The position numbers and the translations under genes were made by a program. From Azohydromonas australica DSM 1124 (GTDB lineage: Bacteria > Pseudomonadota > Gammaproteobacteria > Burkholderiales > Burkholderiaceae_C), in NCBI RefSeq assembly GCF_000430725.1, contig NZ_KE387214.1, forward strand, positions 17,492-81,491: DNA of 64,000 nt, read 5' to 3'. Positions 52,214-60,637 of the stretch are shown piece by piece. How positions within the stretch are numbered: position 1 is the stretch's first letter; every line of letters begins with the position of its first letter. The notes below the pieces were generated by a model, which saw only the letters and a list, made by a program, of their open reading frames with translations, had not been told where the DNA came from and did no database searches.

Positions 52214-53737
52214 TCAGTGACGCGGAGCGTCGGGGTCGAACAGCAGCTGTGCGCTGCGCACGAAGCGCGCGCCGGGCGCGTGCACGTGGCCGAGCTCGGC
52301 CACGCTCAGCGGCTGTCGGTCGTAGCCGCCGGCCAGGATGGTCTTGACCGTGCGGTAGAAGGGGCTGGCATGCAGCAGCGCCCGCGCGCACGCGGCTTCG
52401 AGCCGCTCGGCGCCGTAGGTGTCGCGCATGCGCAGCACGCCCTGGGCGGCGCGCAGCCGCTCAAGGATCCGGTCGGTGAGCATCTGCTCGATGAGCTCGG
52501 CGCACGCGGTGCCGACCTCGCGCGCCTGCTCCAGGCACCAGGCGCGGTCGTGGGCGAAGAAGAGCTGCGCCTCGGGCGGGAAGTGGTCGCGCACGCTCAC
52601 GCGCTCGCCCGGGCGCTGCGCGCGCCGGTGCGTGGCCACCAGTTGGTGCTCGTGGTAGACGAACACCGCCGTGTCGGTGGCGCGCAGCCACAGCGTCTTG
52701 CCCACCAGCGTGAACGGCACCGAGTACAGCGCCCGCTCGTGGGCGACGTGGCAGTCGCGGTGCACCGTGACCCGGTGCCAGGTGCCGAGGTCGGGCGCGA
52801 CGGCGGGCAATTCCAGCATGTGCGCCCGGTCCAGCTCGAACAGCGTCAGCGGCTTCTGGCGCGTGGTGCCGTGCACGCGCTGGCCGGCCTCGTCCATCAC
52901 CCAGCGGCCGGCCTGTGCGTTCAGGTCGGCCAGGTCGCGGAACTCGCGCAGCGGCAGGAAGTTGACCTTCAGGTATTTGACTCCGGCCTCGACGACGCCC
53001 TTCTTGGGCGGGTCGCCTGGGGGGCATGGATCGATCCGGAAGCCCCAGCCTTCGGCGCACTCGGCGTAGGCCCGCTGCACCACTGGGTCATGGATGCAGG
53101 CCTTGCTGATGGCGCACTTGGCGTTGTCGATGACCAGCCGCCTGGGCACGGCCGTGAACCACTCGAAGGCGCGGCGGTGGCAGCCCAGCCAGGTCGCCAC
53201 CGTCTGGTCCCAGACGAACTCGACGTACTGGTGGCGGCTGAAGCACAGCGTCATCACGAACGCCCAGGTGCGCCGCACGCTGCCGTCGGGGTGCAGCAGC
53301 TTCGGGCCGGCGCCGAAGTCCACCTGCGCCGCCTCGCCCGGCGCGAACGCCAGCGGCACGGTGGCCGCCGGCGGCGTCTCGCCGCGGATGGAGACGATCA
53401 TCCGGTACAGCGAGGAGTAGCTGCCCGGGTAGCCGTGGTTGCGCTTGAGCGCCGCCAGGATCGCGGTGGCGGGCACCGACTGCTCCAGCCACTCCTGGAT
53501 GCGCTGGCGGTGCGACTCCAGGCTCGAGACAGTGCTGGCAGCCTGCTTCGCCGGCTCCAGCGCCGCGGCGATCTGCGCCTCGTCCGGCAGCGGCGCCTCG
53601 GCGTCGAGCCAGCCCTGCACGGCGGCCAACGCCCGGAACTGCGCCAGCTTGCGCCGCCCCATGGTGTGGCTGCGTGCGAGCTCCCGGTCGGATGCGCCGC
53701 GCCGGATCTGCGCCAGCACGGATCGGTACTGGAACAT
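52214..53737 (-). CDS. istA: IS21-family transposase IstA
   Basis: A 507-residue DDE/integrase-core transposase. Helix-turn-helix region near the N-terminus (SDRELARSHTMGRRKLAQFR), and rve-type core with Asp in QVDFGAG, Asp in RLVIDNAK and Glu in KKGVVEAGVKYLK. The ATG at 53737 is chosen because AAGGAGGT precedes it by 5 bp; an ATG seven codons upstream (53758) also has GGAGG. It requires IstB, which is truncated here. Confidence 0.92.
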   Translation of the reverse strand: MFQYRSVLAQIRRGASDRELARSHTMGRRKLAQFRALAAVQGWLDAEAPLPDEAQIAAALEPAKQAASTVSSLESHRQRIQEWLEQSVPATAILAALKRNHGYPGSYSSLYRMIVSIRGETPPAATVPLAFAPGEAAQVDFGAGPKLLHPDGSVRRTWAFVMTLCFSRHQYVEFVWDQTVATWLGCHRRAFEWFTAVPRRLVIDNAKCAISKACIHDPVVQRAYAECAEGWGFRIDPCPPGDPPKKGVVEAGVKYLKVNFLPLREFRDLADLNAQAGRWVMDEAGQRVHGTTRQKPLTLFELDRAHMLELPAVAPDLGTWHRVTVHRDCHVAHERALYSVPFTLVGKTLWLRATDTAVFVYHEHQLVATHRRAQRPGERVSVRDHFPPEAQLFFAHDRAWCLEQAREVGTACAELIEQMLTDRILERLRAAQGVLRMRDTYGAERLEAACARALLHASPFYRTVKTILAGGYDRQPLSVAELGHVHAPGARFVRSAQLLFDPDAPRH

Positions 53738-53841
53738 CTCGAACCTCCTTCGGCCCATCGCTGCCTCCATGCGTGCCTGGTGTGGCACGCACTTCAGCAC
53801 CGACGCGGCCGGGCTCAGATCGAGGTGTCCGTCAGCCCTGG

Positions 53842-53941
53842 GTGGCTCCTATATGCCGAAAACGAAGTGGCTCCATTACGGCGGAAACCGCGTGGCTCCA
53901 TGACGCCGAAAACGCCGTGGCGCCTATACGGCGGAAAGTGA
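53842..53941. repeat. Four 25-bp direct repeats at the IS21 istA end
   Basis: Units begin at 53842, 53867, 53892 and 53917 with the pattern GTGGCTCC-N5-CGCCGAAAACG-like (units alternate GCCGAAAACG and GGCGGAAA). Multiple terminal repeats are the transposase-binding sites of IS21-family ends. Confidence 0.8.
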
Positions 53942-53956
53942 CAGGCGCTGGCCGTC

Positions 53957-53991
53957 AACAACGGCCGCCGCGGCAATCGGGAGCCGTTGTT
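53957..53991. promoter_or_regulatory. Inverted repeat upstream of the defence operon
   Basis: AACAACGGC (53957-53965), 17-base loop, GCCGTTGTT (53983-53991). It lies 64 bp before the cyclase start. It could be an operator or a transcription-blocking hairpin. Confidence 0.4.
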
Positions 53992-54055
53992 TCTTGGGGA
54001 GCCGGCCAATTTGGCTGCGAAGCGTTCCGGTGGCGGCACGAAGGAAGGCATCTTC

Positions 54056-55033
54056 ATGACCAACACCGCGCGCGCCACGGTGGGTTGGGATGCTGTTTCC
54101 AATGAGGACGTCACGCCCCTCAAGGCCAGCCAAATTGAGACTTCTCAGGAAGAGGCCGAACTCGGCATCTCGGCTGACGACGTGGTCAGCGACTGGAAAG
54201 ATGATCTGAATAAGAACCCAATTGGCAGCTTTGTGTTTTCAAGGCACACGCCACCATTTGCGGACTTAGACTTGGAAGTTTTGACACCGAAAAACTCTCG
54301 GCGCCAAGAGGCGGCGTCGGTCTACGCTGACATCGACGGCTTCACTGCTTACGTTGCAGGCCGCGTCAATGACGACGAGAAGGCCAAGGACGTAGTTCGT
54401 ACGCTTCATGTATTGCGCGCTGAGATGGACTGTGTGCTCTACCAAAATTTCGCTGGCCGCAAAATTCGCTTCATCGGCGACTGTGTCCACGGCGTGATGG
54501 TGGAAGGCACCGCACCGACTACCGACGGCAATGAAACAGCCAAAAATGCCATGCTATGTGCTGCCGCCCTGCGCAGCAGCTTCGACCTCGCACTCCGTCT
54601 GTTGACCGAGGAGGAGATTGATGTTGGAAACCTTGGCTTGCAAATCGGGCTTGAGTACGGCCCCATTGCAATAACTCGCCTCGGTGTCAAGGGCGAAATG
54701 ATTCGCTGCTGCATCAGCCGTTCGGTCCGCGAGTCCGAACGCCAGCAGTTGCGCTGCGAAAGTGGGGAAACGTCCGTCGGCGCAGAGTTGTACGCGCAGG
54801 CGCCGATGGCCTTCAAGACGCTTTTCAACCCCAACCGGCGCCGGAGCGGTTTTGATTATGACGAAGCCGTCAACGCTCTCGAAGCAGAAAATGTGGTAGC
54901 CAAGCGAGCTGCTGTGGCTGGCGGCGGGTTGCTACGTCAGGCTACCGCAGCGCCGGCCGCCGCCGCGGTATCCGGCTTCACTTTCCCTGCTCGCGCGGCG
55001 ACGCCGTCCAAGACTCCAGCCGGATTTGCGTAA
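54056..55033 (+). CDS. pycC: Class III nucleotide cyclase, Pycsar PycC-like
   Basis: Predicted cytoplasmic cyclase that makes a cyclic mononucleotide signal, 325 residues. The class III domain spans about 80-265: metal-binding Asp92 in YADIDGFT, Asp142 in FIGDCVHGVM, the LQIGLEYGPIAITRLG strand region, and a basic helix SRSVRESERQ with Arg225 as transition-state candidate. No receptor or membrane domain is present, as in PycC cyclases that produce cCMP or cUMP. The tail (285-325) is Ala/Pro-rich and ends PAGFA. AAGGAAGG precedes the ATG. The stop overlaps the next start (TAATG). GC is visibly lower than flanking DNA. Confidence 0.85.
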   Translation: MTNTARATVGWDAVSNEDVTPLKASQIETSQEEAELGISADDVVSDWKDDLNKNPIGSFVFSRHTPPFADLDLEVLTPKNSRRQEAASVYADIDGFTAYVAGRVNDDEKAKDVVRTLHVLRAEMDCVLYQNFAGRKIRFIGDCVHGVMVEGTAPTTDGNETAKNAMLCAAALRSSFDLALRLLTEEEIDVGNLGLQIGLEYGPIAITRLGVKGEMIRCCISRSVRESERQQLRCESGETSVGAELYAQAPMAFKTLFNPNRRRSGFDYDEAVNALEAENVVAKRAAVAGGGLLRQATAAPAAAAVSGFTFPARAATPSKTPAGFA

Positions 55034-56775
55034 TGTGGTTCGTGCTGCGTCGGGACCGGCTTACTGGCGAAATGCAAGCTTTGACCCAGCTGTGCGACGC
55101 ACCCTGGATGCTGAGCACTGAATGGAGCATCGACTGTGAGTCCGGGACTTTGCGGGCCGCCATTGACATGATGGTCGGCGGGTATGTTAGGCGCGTATGG
55201 GTGAACTATCCTGACGTCTTCCCGTTCGCGCCACCTATGGTAGTGCCACGGGAAGCCGGTGAACGGTGGTCACGCCACCAATACGGGCCTGGCGGAGAGC
55301 TCTGCTTGGAGATACGTGCGGACAACTGGCTGCCCTATTACACCGGCGCCGACATGGTGAAAAGCGCGTACCGGCTTTTGTACGAGGAGGCACACATCGA
55401 CGACACTGGACACGAACGGCAGGTAGCATCGGCGCATGGCTTGACACAAGCGCAAAGCCTGCGATTTACATTTCGACGTCTGGTTCAAACAAAGGGCTTG
55501 ACCCAGCGGCTTACGTCGCTAGGCACCCCCTGCATGGCTAAGTTTCAGTTATCTGTTTTCGCTAAGTCTAGTGTTTGGAGATTGACGCAACTGAATCTTG
55601 AAGACGGTAGTATTTGGACTGATCCAGATCTGCCGCAACCGCTTGTCTGCCTCGCATTCCAAGACGGGGTGGCTATGTCGCTAAGAGACGATGACGAGCG
55701 ATTGCCGCTGGTGGCCAATGCAAGCGACTTGGGCTCCGCGGCGCTTTGGCGTCTGTTTGCAGATAAACCGCTCCACGGCTCGCGTCTGCTCGTCCTGTCT
55801 CTGCCATCCGGACTTCAGGCATTTCACCTCTCTGAAGAAGACGACACAGTATCCGCTGTTGCGGTCGTAGACGTCGATGACGGTGCGCAGCGTCTCCCAC
55901 TGGCCAACGCACGCTTGCTAGGGAAGAGGGTGGCCGTCCTAGGTGGAGGCTCGGTTGGCAGCAAGGTAGCAACGACTCTGGCACGTGCAGGTGTTCGCAA
56001 CTTTTTGTTGATCGACGGTGACATCCTGTGCGCTGGCAACCTAGTTCGCAACGACCTTGATTGGCGCAGTGTTGGCGCACACAAGGTTGAAGGATTGAAG
56101 GAGCGGCTTGAGATGGTTGCCTCTGGCATCCATGTTGACATCGTTCGACAAAATCTTGGTGACCAGGAGGCAGGAATTTTCCTGAATACGGCTCTTAGAG
56201 GTATGTCCTTTTGCGACTTCATCGTTGAGGCCACTGGTAGCGCTAGGGCGTTCAACTACGCCGCCGCCGTTGCTGAGGACCATCGCAAGCCAATGGCATG
56301 GGCGCGAGTCTTCGGCGGAGGATTTGGTGGGCTCATCGCCCGTAGCCGGCCGGGGCTGGATCCCGCTGCGCAAGCAGCACGCGATGCCATTGACCGTTGG
56401 TGCGCCAACCCTGCGTTTCCAGAGCCGCCTAGGGTCTTGATCGACTATGGGATCGCTGGCCCAAATGAAGAGCCCATGGTTGCCGATGATGCCGATGTAT
56501 CTGTGGTTGCGGCCCACTTCGCTCGGTTTGTGATCGACACGATGGCGAATGAGGCGTCATCCGAGTATGAACACTCAGCGTATATGATCGGCCTGCGGGA
56601 AGCCTGGATTTTTTCCGGTGCATTCGACACACACCCTATCGACCTTGGTGGGCCCTCCTCGCACCGCAACAGTCTCGACGAAAGTTGGCTTACGCGCCAG
56701 TCCATTGTCGGCCGTACTGAGCAGGGTGCCTTTGGCATGGTCGCGCTACGTGTGAGTCAGGGATTTATGACGTGA
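55033..56775 (+). CDS. cap2: E2-E1 fusion ubiquitin-like conjugation protein (Cap2-like)
   Basis: A 580-residue two-module protein as in type II CBASS Cap2. Residues about 25-130 form an E2/UBC-like domain: FPFAPPMVVP, then RHQYGPGGELCLEI with putative catalytic Cys91 and DNWLPYYTG. Residues about 295-440 form a ThiF/E1 adenylation domain: Rossmann GGGSVGS (304-310), LLIDGD (Asp328/Asp330), NLVRND and HKVEGLK. Cys457, the only Cys after the adenylation core, is the E1 thioester candidate. It would activate a protein C-terminus and conjugate it to a target. It overlaps both neighbours. Confidence 0.87.
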   Translation: MWFVLRRDRLTGEMQALTQLCDAPWMLSTEWSIDCESGTLRAAIDMMVGGYVRRVWVNYPDVFPFAPPMVVPREAGERWSRHQYGPGGELCLEIRADNWLPYYTGADMVKSAYRLLYEEAHIDDTGHERQVASAHGLTQAQSLRFTFRRLVQTKGLTQRLTSLGTPCMAKFQLSVFAKSSVWRLTQLNLEDGSIWTDPDLPQPLVCLAFQDGVAMSLRDDDERLPLVANASDLGSAALWRLFADKPLHGSRLLVLSLPSGLQAFHLSEEDDTVSAVAVVDVDDGAQRLPLANARLLGKRVAVLGGGSVGSKVATTLARAGVRNFLLIDGDILCAGNLVRNDLDWRSVGAHKVEGLKERLEMVASGIHVDIVRQNLGDQEAGIFLNTALRGMSFCDFIVEATGSARAFNYAAAVAEDHRKPMAWARVFGGGFGGLIARSRPGLDPAAQAARDAIDRWCANPAFPEPPRVLIDYGIAGPNEEPMVADDADVSVVAAHFARFVIDTMANEASSEYEHSAYMIGLREAWIFSGAFDTHPIDLGGPSSHRNSLDESWLTRQSIVGRTEQGAFGMVALRVSQGFMT

Positions 56776-57326
56776 TTGACGTTGTTCTTAGTCAAGCCTG
56801 TATGGCAAAACTCTGGCGCGAGCTACGCAAAGCCGGTTCCAATGAGATTGGCGGTGTGCTCGCAGGGGAAGCCTTGGGCAACGGGCACTTCCTTGTACTC
56901 GACCTTTCAGTGCAGCGGGATGGCAGCTTTGCAAATTTCTCGCGGAGTTCAACGTCGCATGACCGATTCATGCAGCACTTTTTCAAGCGAACCGGGCACA
57001 ACTACGAGCGTTTTAACTACCTCGGCGAATGGCATTCACATCCAAGTTTCCCGGCATGGCCGAGTTCTACCGACTTTCTGCAGATGCAAGGGCTTGCTGA
57101 GGATCCAGATCAGCAAGCGAATTTCTTGGCCTTGCTTGTGGTGAAGTTGTCCCGGGACGGCAAGATCGAAGGAACAGCGCACGCGTTCCGCCGCGGGCGT
57201 CCTCCGATTCAAGCCGGTCTCTCAGCCTCGAACGCCGAAGCCCTCTGCAAGCCGGTGAGCGGATGGAGGCACCTATTGAAGTCAACGCTCCTGTGGCGGG
57301 ATGAACCCGCGCGCGTATCCAAGTGA
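56772..57326 (+). CDS. cap3: JAB/JAMM isopeptidase (Cap3-like)
   Basis: A 184-residue zinc isopeptidase. The JAMM motif is complete: Glu25 (NEIGGVLAGE), His88-Ser-His90-Pro (GEWHSHP), Ser98 and Asp101 (SSTD). In type II CBASS, Cap3 removes the conjugates made by Cap2. It starts at GTG overlapping the cap2-like stop (GTGA), so translation is coupled, and lies 8 bp before the effector gene. No other domain is attached. Confidence 0.88.
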   Translation: MIDVVLSQACMAKLWRELRKAGSNEIGGVLAGEALGNGHFLVLDLSVQRDGSFANFSRSSTSHDRFMQHFFKRTGHNYERFNYLGEWHSHPSFPAWPSSTDFLQMQGLAEDPDQQANFLALLVVKLSRDGKIEGTAHAFRRGRPPIQAGLSASNAEALCKPVSGWRHLLKSTLLWRDEPARVSK

Positions 57327-57334
57327 GGTAGATA

Positions 57335-58267
57335 ATGAGTCTAAAGCAACGATTTGAGAGCCAATCGACACTGATCAACGCTCTTAGGGCGCAGAAGATC
57401 GTTCAAGGCGATACTGACGTAGCGACAGCCTTCGCAAATGCTGGGGAGTTGGTTGAGTTCGCTCCCGGCCAAAATCTGATCGTTGAGGGTGACAGCGACC
57501 GCGACATGTATTTCTTGCTCGCTGGCAAGGTACATGTGATTGTGAAGGATGCTAGGCTTTACCCTCGAGAGAAAAACGTTACGGTCGGAGAGATGTCAGC
57601 AATCAATGCTGAAATCACGCGTGCGGCAACAATACAAGCCAATGAACCGACAGTTGCTCTAAAAGTTTCGCACGAGACTCTTGACGCAATCGGACATAAG
57701 CACCCAAGCATCTGGCGGCTGCTTGCCATTGAGCTCTCCGGTCGTTTGGAGCAGCGCAATCAGTTCATCAACCGCCCGAATGCCAAACCGAGGGTCTTTT
57801 TCATCTGCTCGTCCGAGGCACTGGACATTGCCGAATGCATTCGTGCCGGGCTCCAGCGCGAAGATGCCATAGTCCAGGTCTGGAGCGACGACCATATCTT
57901 CTCGCCCGGTGGATATCCCATTGAGGCGCTGGAGCGCGCAGTCAGCGAGTCGGACTTTGGTATCGCCATCGCACAGCCTGACGACTTGATCCGCTCGCGC
58001 GACCGTCAATCGAGTGCCCCCCGTGACAACGTCATTTTCGAGCTTGGCTTTTTCATGTCTAGGCTCGGACGCGCGCGTACGTTGCTGCTTGTTCCCAGCG
58101 GGGAGGATGTGAAGCTGCCCTCAGATTTCAAGGGGCTTACACCTCTTTCGTACAAAGAACCGTCAGCGGATGAGGAGCCTGCAACTGCACTTGGTCCCGT
58201 CACCTACAGAATCAAGCAGCACCTGCGCAAGCTCGGTGTGCGCAAGCCGCTGCAGGCAGAAAAATAA
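57335..58267 (+). CDS. pycTIR: Cyclic-nucleotide-binding plus TIR effector, PycTIR-like
   Basis: A 310-residue cytoplasmic effector. Residues about 20-140 form a CRP/CAP-type cyclic-nucleotide-binding domain (FAPGQNLIVEGDSDRDMYFL; phosphate-cassette-like VGEMSAINAEITRAATIQA). Residues about 152-275 form a TIR-like nucleotide-binding domain of the CAP12/TIR type (PRVFFICSSEALDIAECIRA; RDNVIFELGFFMSRLGRAR), with Glu236 the probable NADase catalytic residue. Pycsar PycTIR proteins have this same order. The ligand made by the cyclase would trigger NAD+ destruction and abortive infection. AGTGAGGT precedes the ATG. Confidence 0.87.
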   Translation: MSLKQRFESQSTLINALRAQKIVQGDTDVATAFANAGELVEFAPGQNLIVEGDSDRDMYFLLAGKVHVIVKDARLYPREKNVTVGEMSAINAEITRAATIQANEPTVALKVSHETLDAIGHKHPSIWRLLAIELSGRLEQRNQFINRPNAKPRVFFICSSEALDIAECIRAGLQREDAIVQVWSDDHIFSPGGYPIEALERAVSESDFGIAIAQPDDLIRSRDRQSSAPRDNVIFELGFFMSRLGRARTLLLVPSGEDVKLPSDFKGLTPLSYKEPSADEEPATALGPVTYRIKQHLRKLGVRKPLQAEK

Positions 58268-58354
58268 AGGCCATGTAAGCCGGTGTTGCGAAGCGGGGGC
58301 ATGCTGCACAGCATAAGCGCCCCTGCTTAATGCCCACCAAGCGCTGCACGATGA

Positions 58355-58384
58355 ACAGCCCCATCTGGGGCTGTCATCCTTTTT
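58355..58384 (+). terminator. Intrinsic terminator after the defence operon
   Basis: ACAGCCCC (58355-58362), loop ATCT, GGGGCTGT (58367-58374), then a T-run at 58380-58384. It marks the operon end about 90 bp after the effector stop. Confidence 0.8.
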
Positions 58385-58672
58385 AGGAAAAATGGCCCAA
58401 AAATGCCTCTCGCCGAATGGCAAGGCCTGCAAGTGAAATTTCCCCATATTGATAGCCGAGATTTTGTTCGGACTTCTTCTTGTCTATACCATCAGATCAG
58501 CGACGAAATTTTATTACGGTACTGCCGCATTGCTCTAGGAGTTAGATAAGAATGGGCAGGACGATTTTGCCCAGAAATGAACAGGACTAACGCAAAAGTA
58601 AATTCATAATATTTTTTGATCCTGTTTTTTGACTGGGTAAAATCGAAGGTCCATTCATGCGCGAGGATTTCT
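58385..58672. other. AT-rich interval before a transposase remnant
   Basis: No gene recognised. The sequence is distinctly AT-rich (58520-58640) compared with the island and probably includes the left end of the damaged insertion sequence that follows; I cannot define its terminal repeat. Confidence 0.4.
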
Positions 58673-59294
58673 GTGAAGCCAACTCGTCGTGATTACTGTC
58701 AGTTCACCCTATCCAGTCATATCAATTACACACAAACCTATTTCGCAGACCATCATCCGTACTTCTCTCATGACGCCAGCAACCGCTACTTGCAGGATGA
58801 CAATGTGACTCCTGCAGAATTTTGGAATAGCGTCAAAGACGTTATCGAATATGACGATAACGCTTACTTGATTTTCGGTTGTAGCGTCTTGGACAAGAAT
58901 CACGCCCACAAGATCGATTTGGTGCGTCTGCAGTACAGCGGCAACGCCCATCGCTTGATCAAAGGCATCGGCGTGGTCAACTGCCTGTACGTCAATTTAA
59001 GGATGGGGCACTATTGGGTCATCGACTGGCGCGTCTACGCACCCGACGAAGATCATAAGACCAAACTGGCCCATACCAAGGAGATGTTCGATAACGCTAT
59101 CCACAGCAAGAAACTGCGCTTTCGCACCGTGCTGATGGATTCCTGGTACGCCACCAAGGAGCTGATGAAACACATCCACGCCTCAGACGAGATTTTCTAC
59201 TGCCTGCCTGCTCAAGAGCAACCGCAAGGTCAATGACAGCAGCAGCGAAGAGCCTTATAAGGCGGTGAGCGAATATACGGCCGCGCTGATTTAA
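58673..59294 (+). pseudogene. IS701-like transposase, frameshifted and truncated
   Basis: From GTG 58673 the frame encodes a transposase N-terminal part (KPTRRDYCQFTLSSHINYTQ, DNAYLIFGCSVLDKNHAHKI, YSGNAHRLIKGIGVVNCLYV, FRTVLMDSWYATKELMKHI). Near 59205 a 4-base duplication (CTGCCTGC in place of CTGC) shifts the frame. The following KSNRKVNDSSSEEPYKAVSE continues in another frame to a stop at 59294. The catalytic C-terminal part is missing. Confidence 0.8.
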
Positions 59295-59390
59295 ACTGGA
59301 GGCCTGCGTCGAATCATCTTGGTGGCGCTTGAACGTGTGTGATCGGCGGACCACAAGGTCCTGACAATCTTGCGAAAGTGATTCTTGAGC

Positions 59391-60314
59391 TCAACCTCTG
59401 CCGCAATCAGACCAACCCTGGGACGCGGCTTCACGGTTGGTTAATGATTTCAGTATGTGAATCAAGGTTGATTGATCCTGGTTCGCAAGACCATGCGCGG
59501 TGCCGCCCTGCATCAGCTGTGCGGCACTGGCCGTGCCAGGCAACGCTACGCTCAAACTGCGCGCACTCTCCAGCGCCAAGTTCAATTCTTTCTGGTGCCG
59601 ATCGATAAAGATTCCCGCCTCAAAGGCGCGCTCGATCATGCGCTCGCCGTACACGTCCAAGATTCGGCTGGCGGCGAAACCACCCATCAGTGCCTGACGT
59701 ACCCTGGCCGGGCTAGCACCGGCCTTGCTAGCGAAAACCAGCGCCTCGCCCACAGCAGCAATGTTGAGCGCGACGAGGATATCGTGTGCAACCTTGGTGA
59801 TCTGCCCGTCGCCGTTGCTCCCCACCAGCGTGATGTTTTTACCCATCAGCTCGAGCAAAGGTTTAACACGGCTAAAGGTCTGCTGCGGGCCTCCCACCGT
59901 GAAAGTAAGACTGGCGACCTTGGCAGCCATCTCGTCACCGTACGCTGGCGCGTCCAGGTAATCCACACCAATCTCATTGAGACGCTGGGCGAACCGCTTG
60001 GTTTTGATCGGGCAGATACTGCTCAGATCCACCACCACTTTGCCCGCCTTTAAACCAGAAGCCAGTCCTTTCTCATCAAACAATACAGACTCCACATCCG
60101 ACGTGTCCGGCATCAAGGTGAAAATGATGTCCGCACGTTGTGCCACACCGCGCACGCTGGTGCATTGGGTGGCTGAACTTTCGGCCATCTCTCGCGGCAC
60201 CTTGCCATGTGCGTACACGAACAACTGGTGTCCAGCCCTGATGAGGTGACCGCAAATGGGCGCACCCATGATGCCAGGGCCTACGAAGCCGACCTTCAGA
60301 GGTAAAGAGGTCAT
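59391..60314 (-). CDS. glxR: Tartronate semialdehyde reductase (2-hydroxy-3-oxopropionate reductase)
   Basis: NAD(P)H-dependent beta-hydroxyacid dehydrogenase, 307 residues, that reduces tartronate semialdehyde from the Gcl reaction to glycerate. Rossmann motif GFVGPGIMGAPICGHL; cofactor region FTLMPDTSDVESVLF; substrate loop DAPAYGDEMAA (the usual form is DAPVSGG, so it is altered); catalytic Lys in GDGQITKVAHDILVALNIAA. It is downstream of gcl on the same strand, as in glyoxylate pathways, but hyi is absent between them. Confidence 0.87.
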   Translation of the reverse strand: MTSLPLKVGFVGPGIMGAPICGHLIRAGHQLFVYAHGKVPREMAESSATQCTSVRGVAQRADIIFTLMPDTSDVESVLFDEKGLASGLKAGKVVVDLSSICPIKTKRFAQRLNEIGVDYLDAPAYGDEMAAKVASLTFTVGGPQQTFSRVKPLLELMGKNITLVGSNGDGQITKVAHDILVALNIAAVGEALVFASKAGASPARVRQALMGGFAASRILDVYGERMIERAFEAGIFIDRHQKELNLALESARSLSVALPGTASAAQLMQGGTAHGLANQDQSTLIHILKSLTNREAASQGWSDCGRG

Positions 60315-60449
60315 ATATTGCTCCTGTGAAATTTGGATGCTCGGCGTGCGATGCAGTGAATCTGGATCGGGTGGTGATCAGTCAACATTCGCAACCAATT
60401 GGCTCGGCACCACGCCGATGACTAATGTGCTGAAGCGGATACTTTTGGT

Positions 60450-60618
60450 TCAGCCGTGCAATGTGCGTTCGTTGTAGCCAGGTTTGCCGAAGAGTGAATG
60501 CGGGCCATATATGGCAGCGATTTCGCGCGCCGTGCCTGGTAGGTGTTGCACTGCACGAAAGGATGAGCGTCCATCTTGTCTAGGTTCACCACCGCACGGC
60601 CGCTGATGGTGACCTAGA
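60450..60618 (-). pseudogene. Unidentified gene remnant between gcl and glxR
   Basis: The minus strand encodes VTISGRAVVNLDKMDAHPFV, followed by QCNTYQARR. After a one-base shift it reads REIAAIYGPHSLFGKPGYNE to a stop at 60450. The peptide looks like real protein C-terminus broken by a frameshift and lacking its N-terminus. I do not recognise the family; it is not hydroxypyruvate isomerase. The rest of 60315-60637 shows nothing. Confidence 0.4.
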
Positions 60619-60637
60619 GATAGGCAAGAAGAATCTT

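Larger units (their letters stand above)
52082..53941 (-). mobile_element. IS21-family element, istB end truncated
   Basis: Contains intact istA, only the first 37 or so codons of istB, and four 25-bp repeats at the istA end. The istB side was removed at the Tn3 junction, so the element is probably immobile. Confidence 0.8.

Noticed and set aside
53842..53941. Regular 25-bp repeats resembling a small CRISPR array
   Set aside because: The units are contiguous with no spacers and sit at the istA end of an IS21 element, where multiple transposase-binding repeats are expected.
57335..58267. Reading the effector as a plain CRP-family transcription factor
   Set aside because: There is a cNMP-binding domain but no helix-turn-helix; the C-terminal half is a TIR-like domain with RDNVIFELGFF instead.
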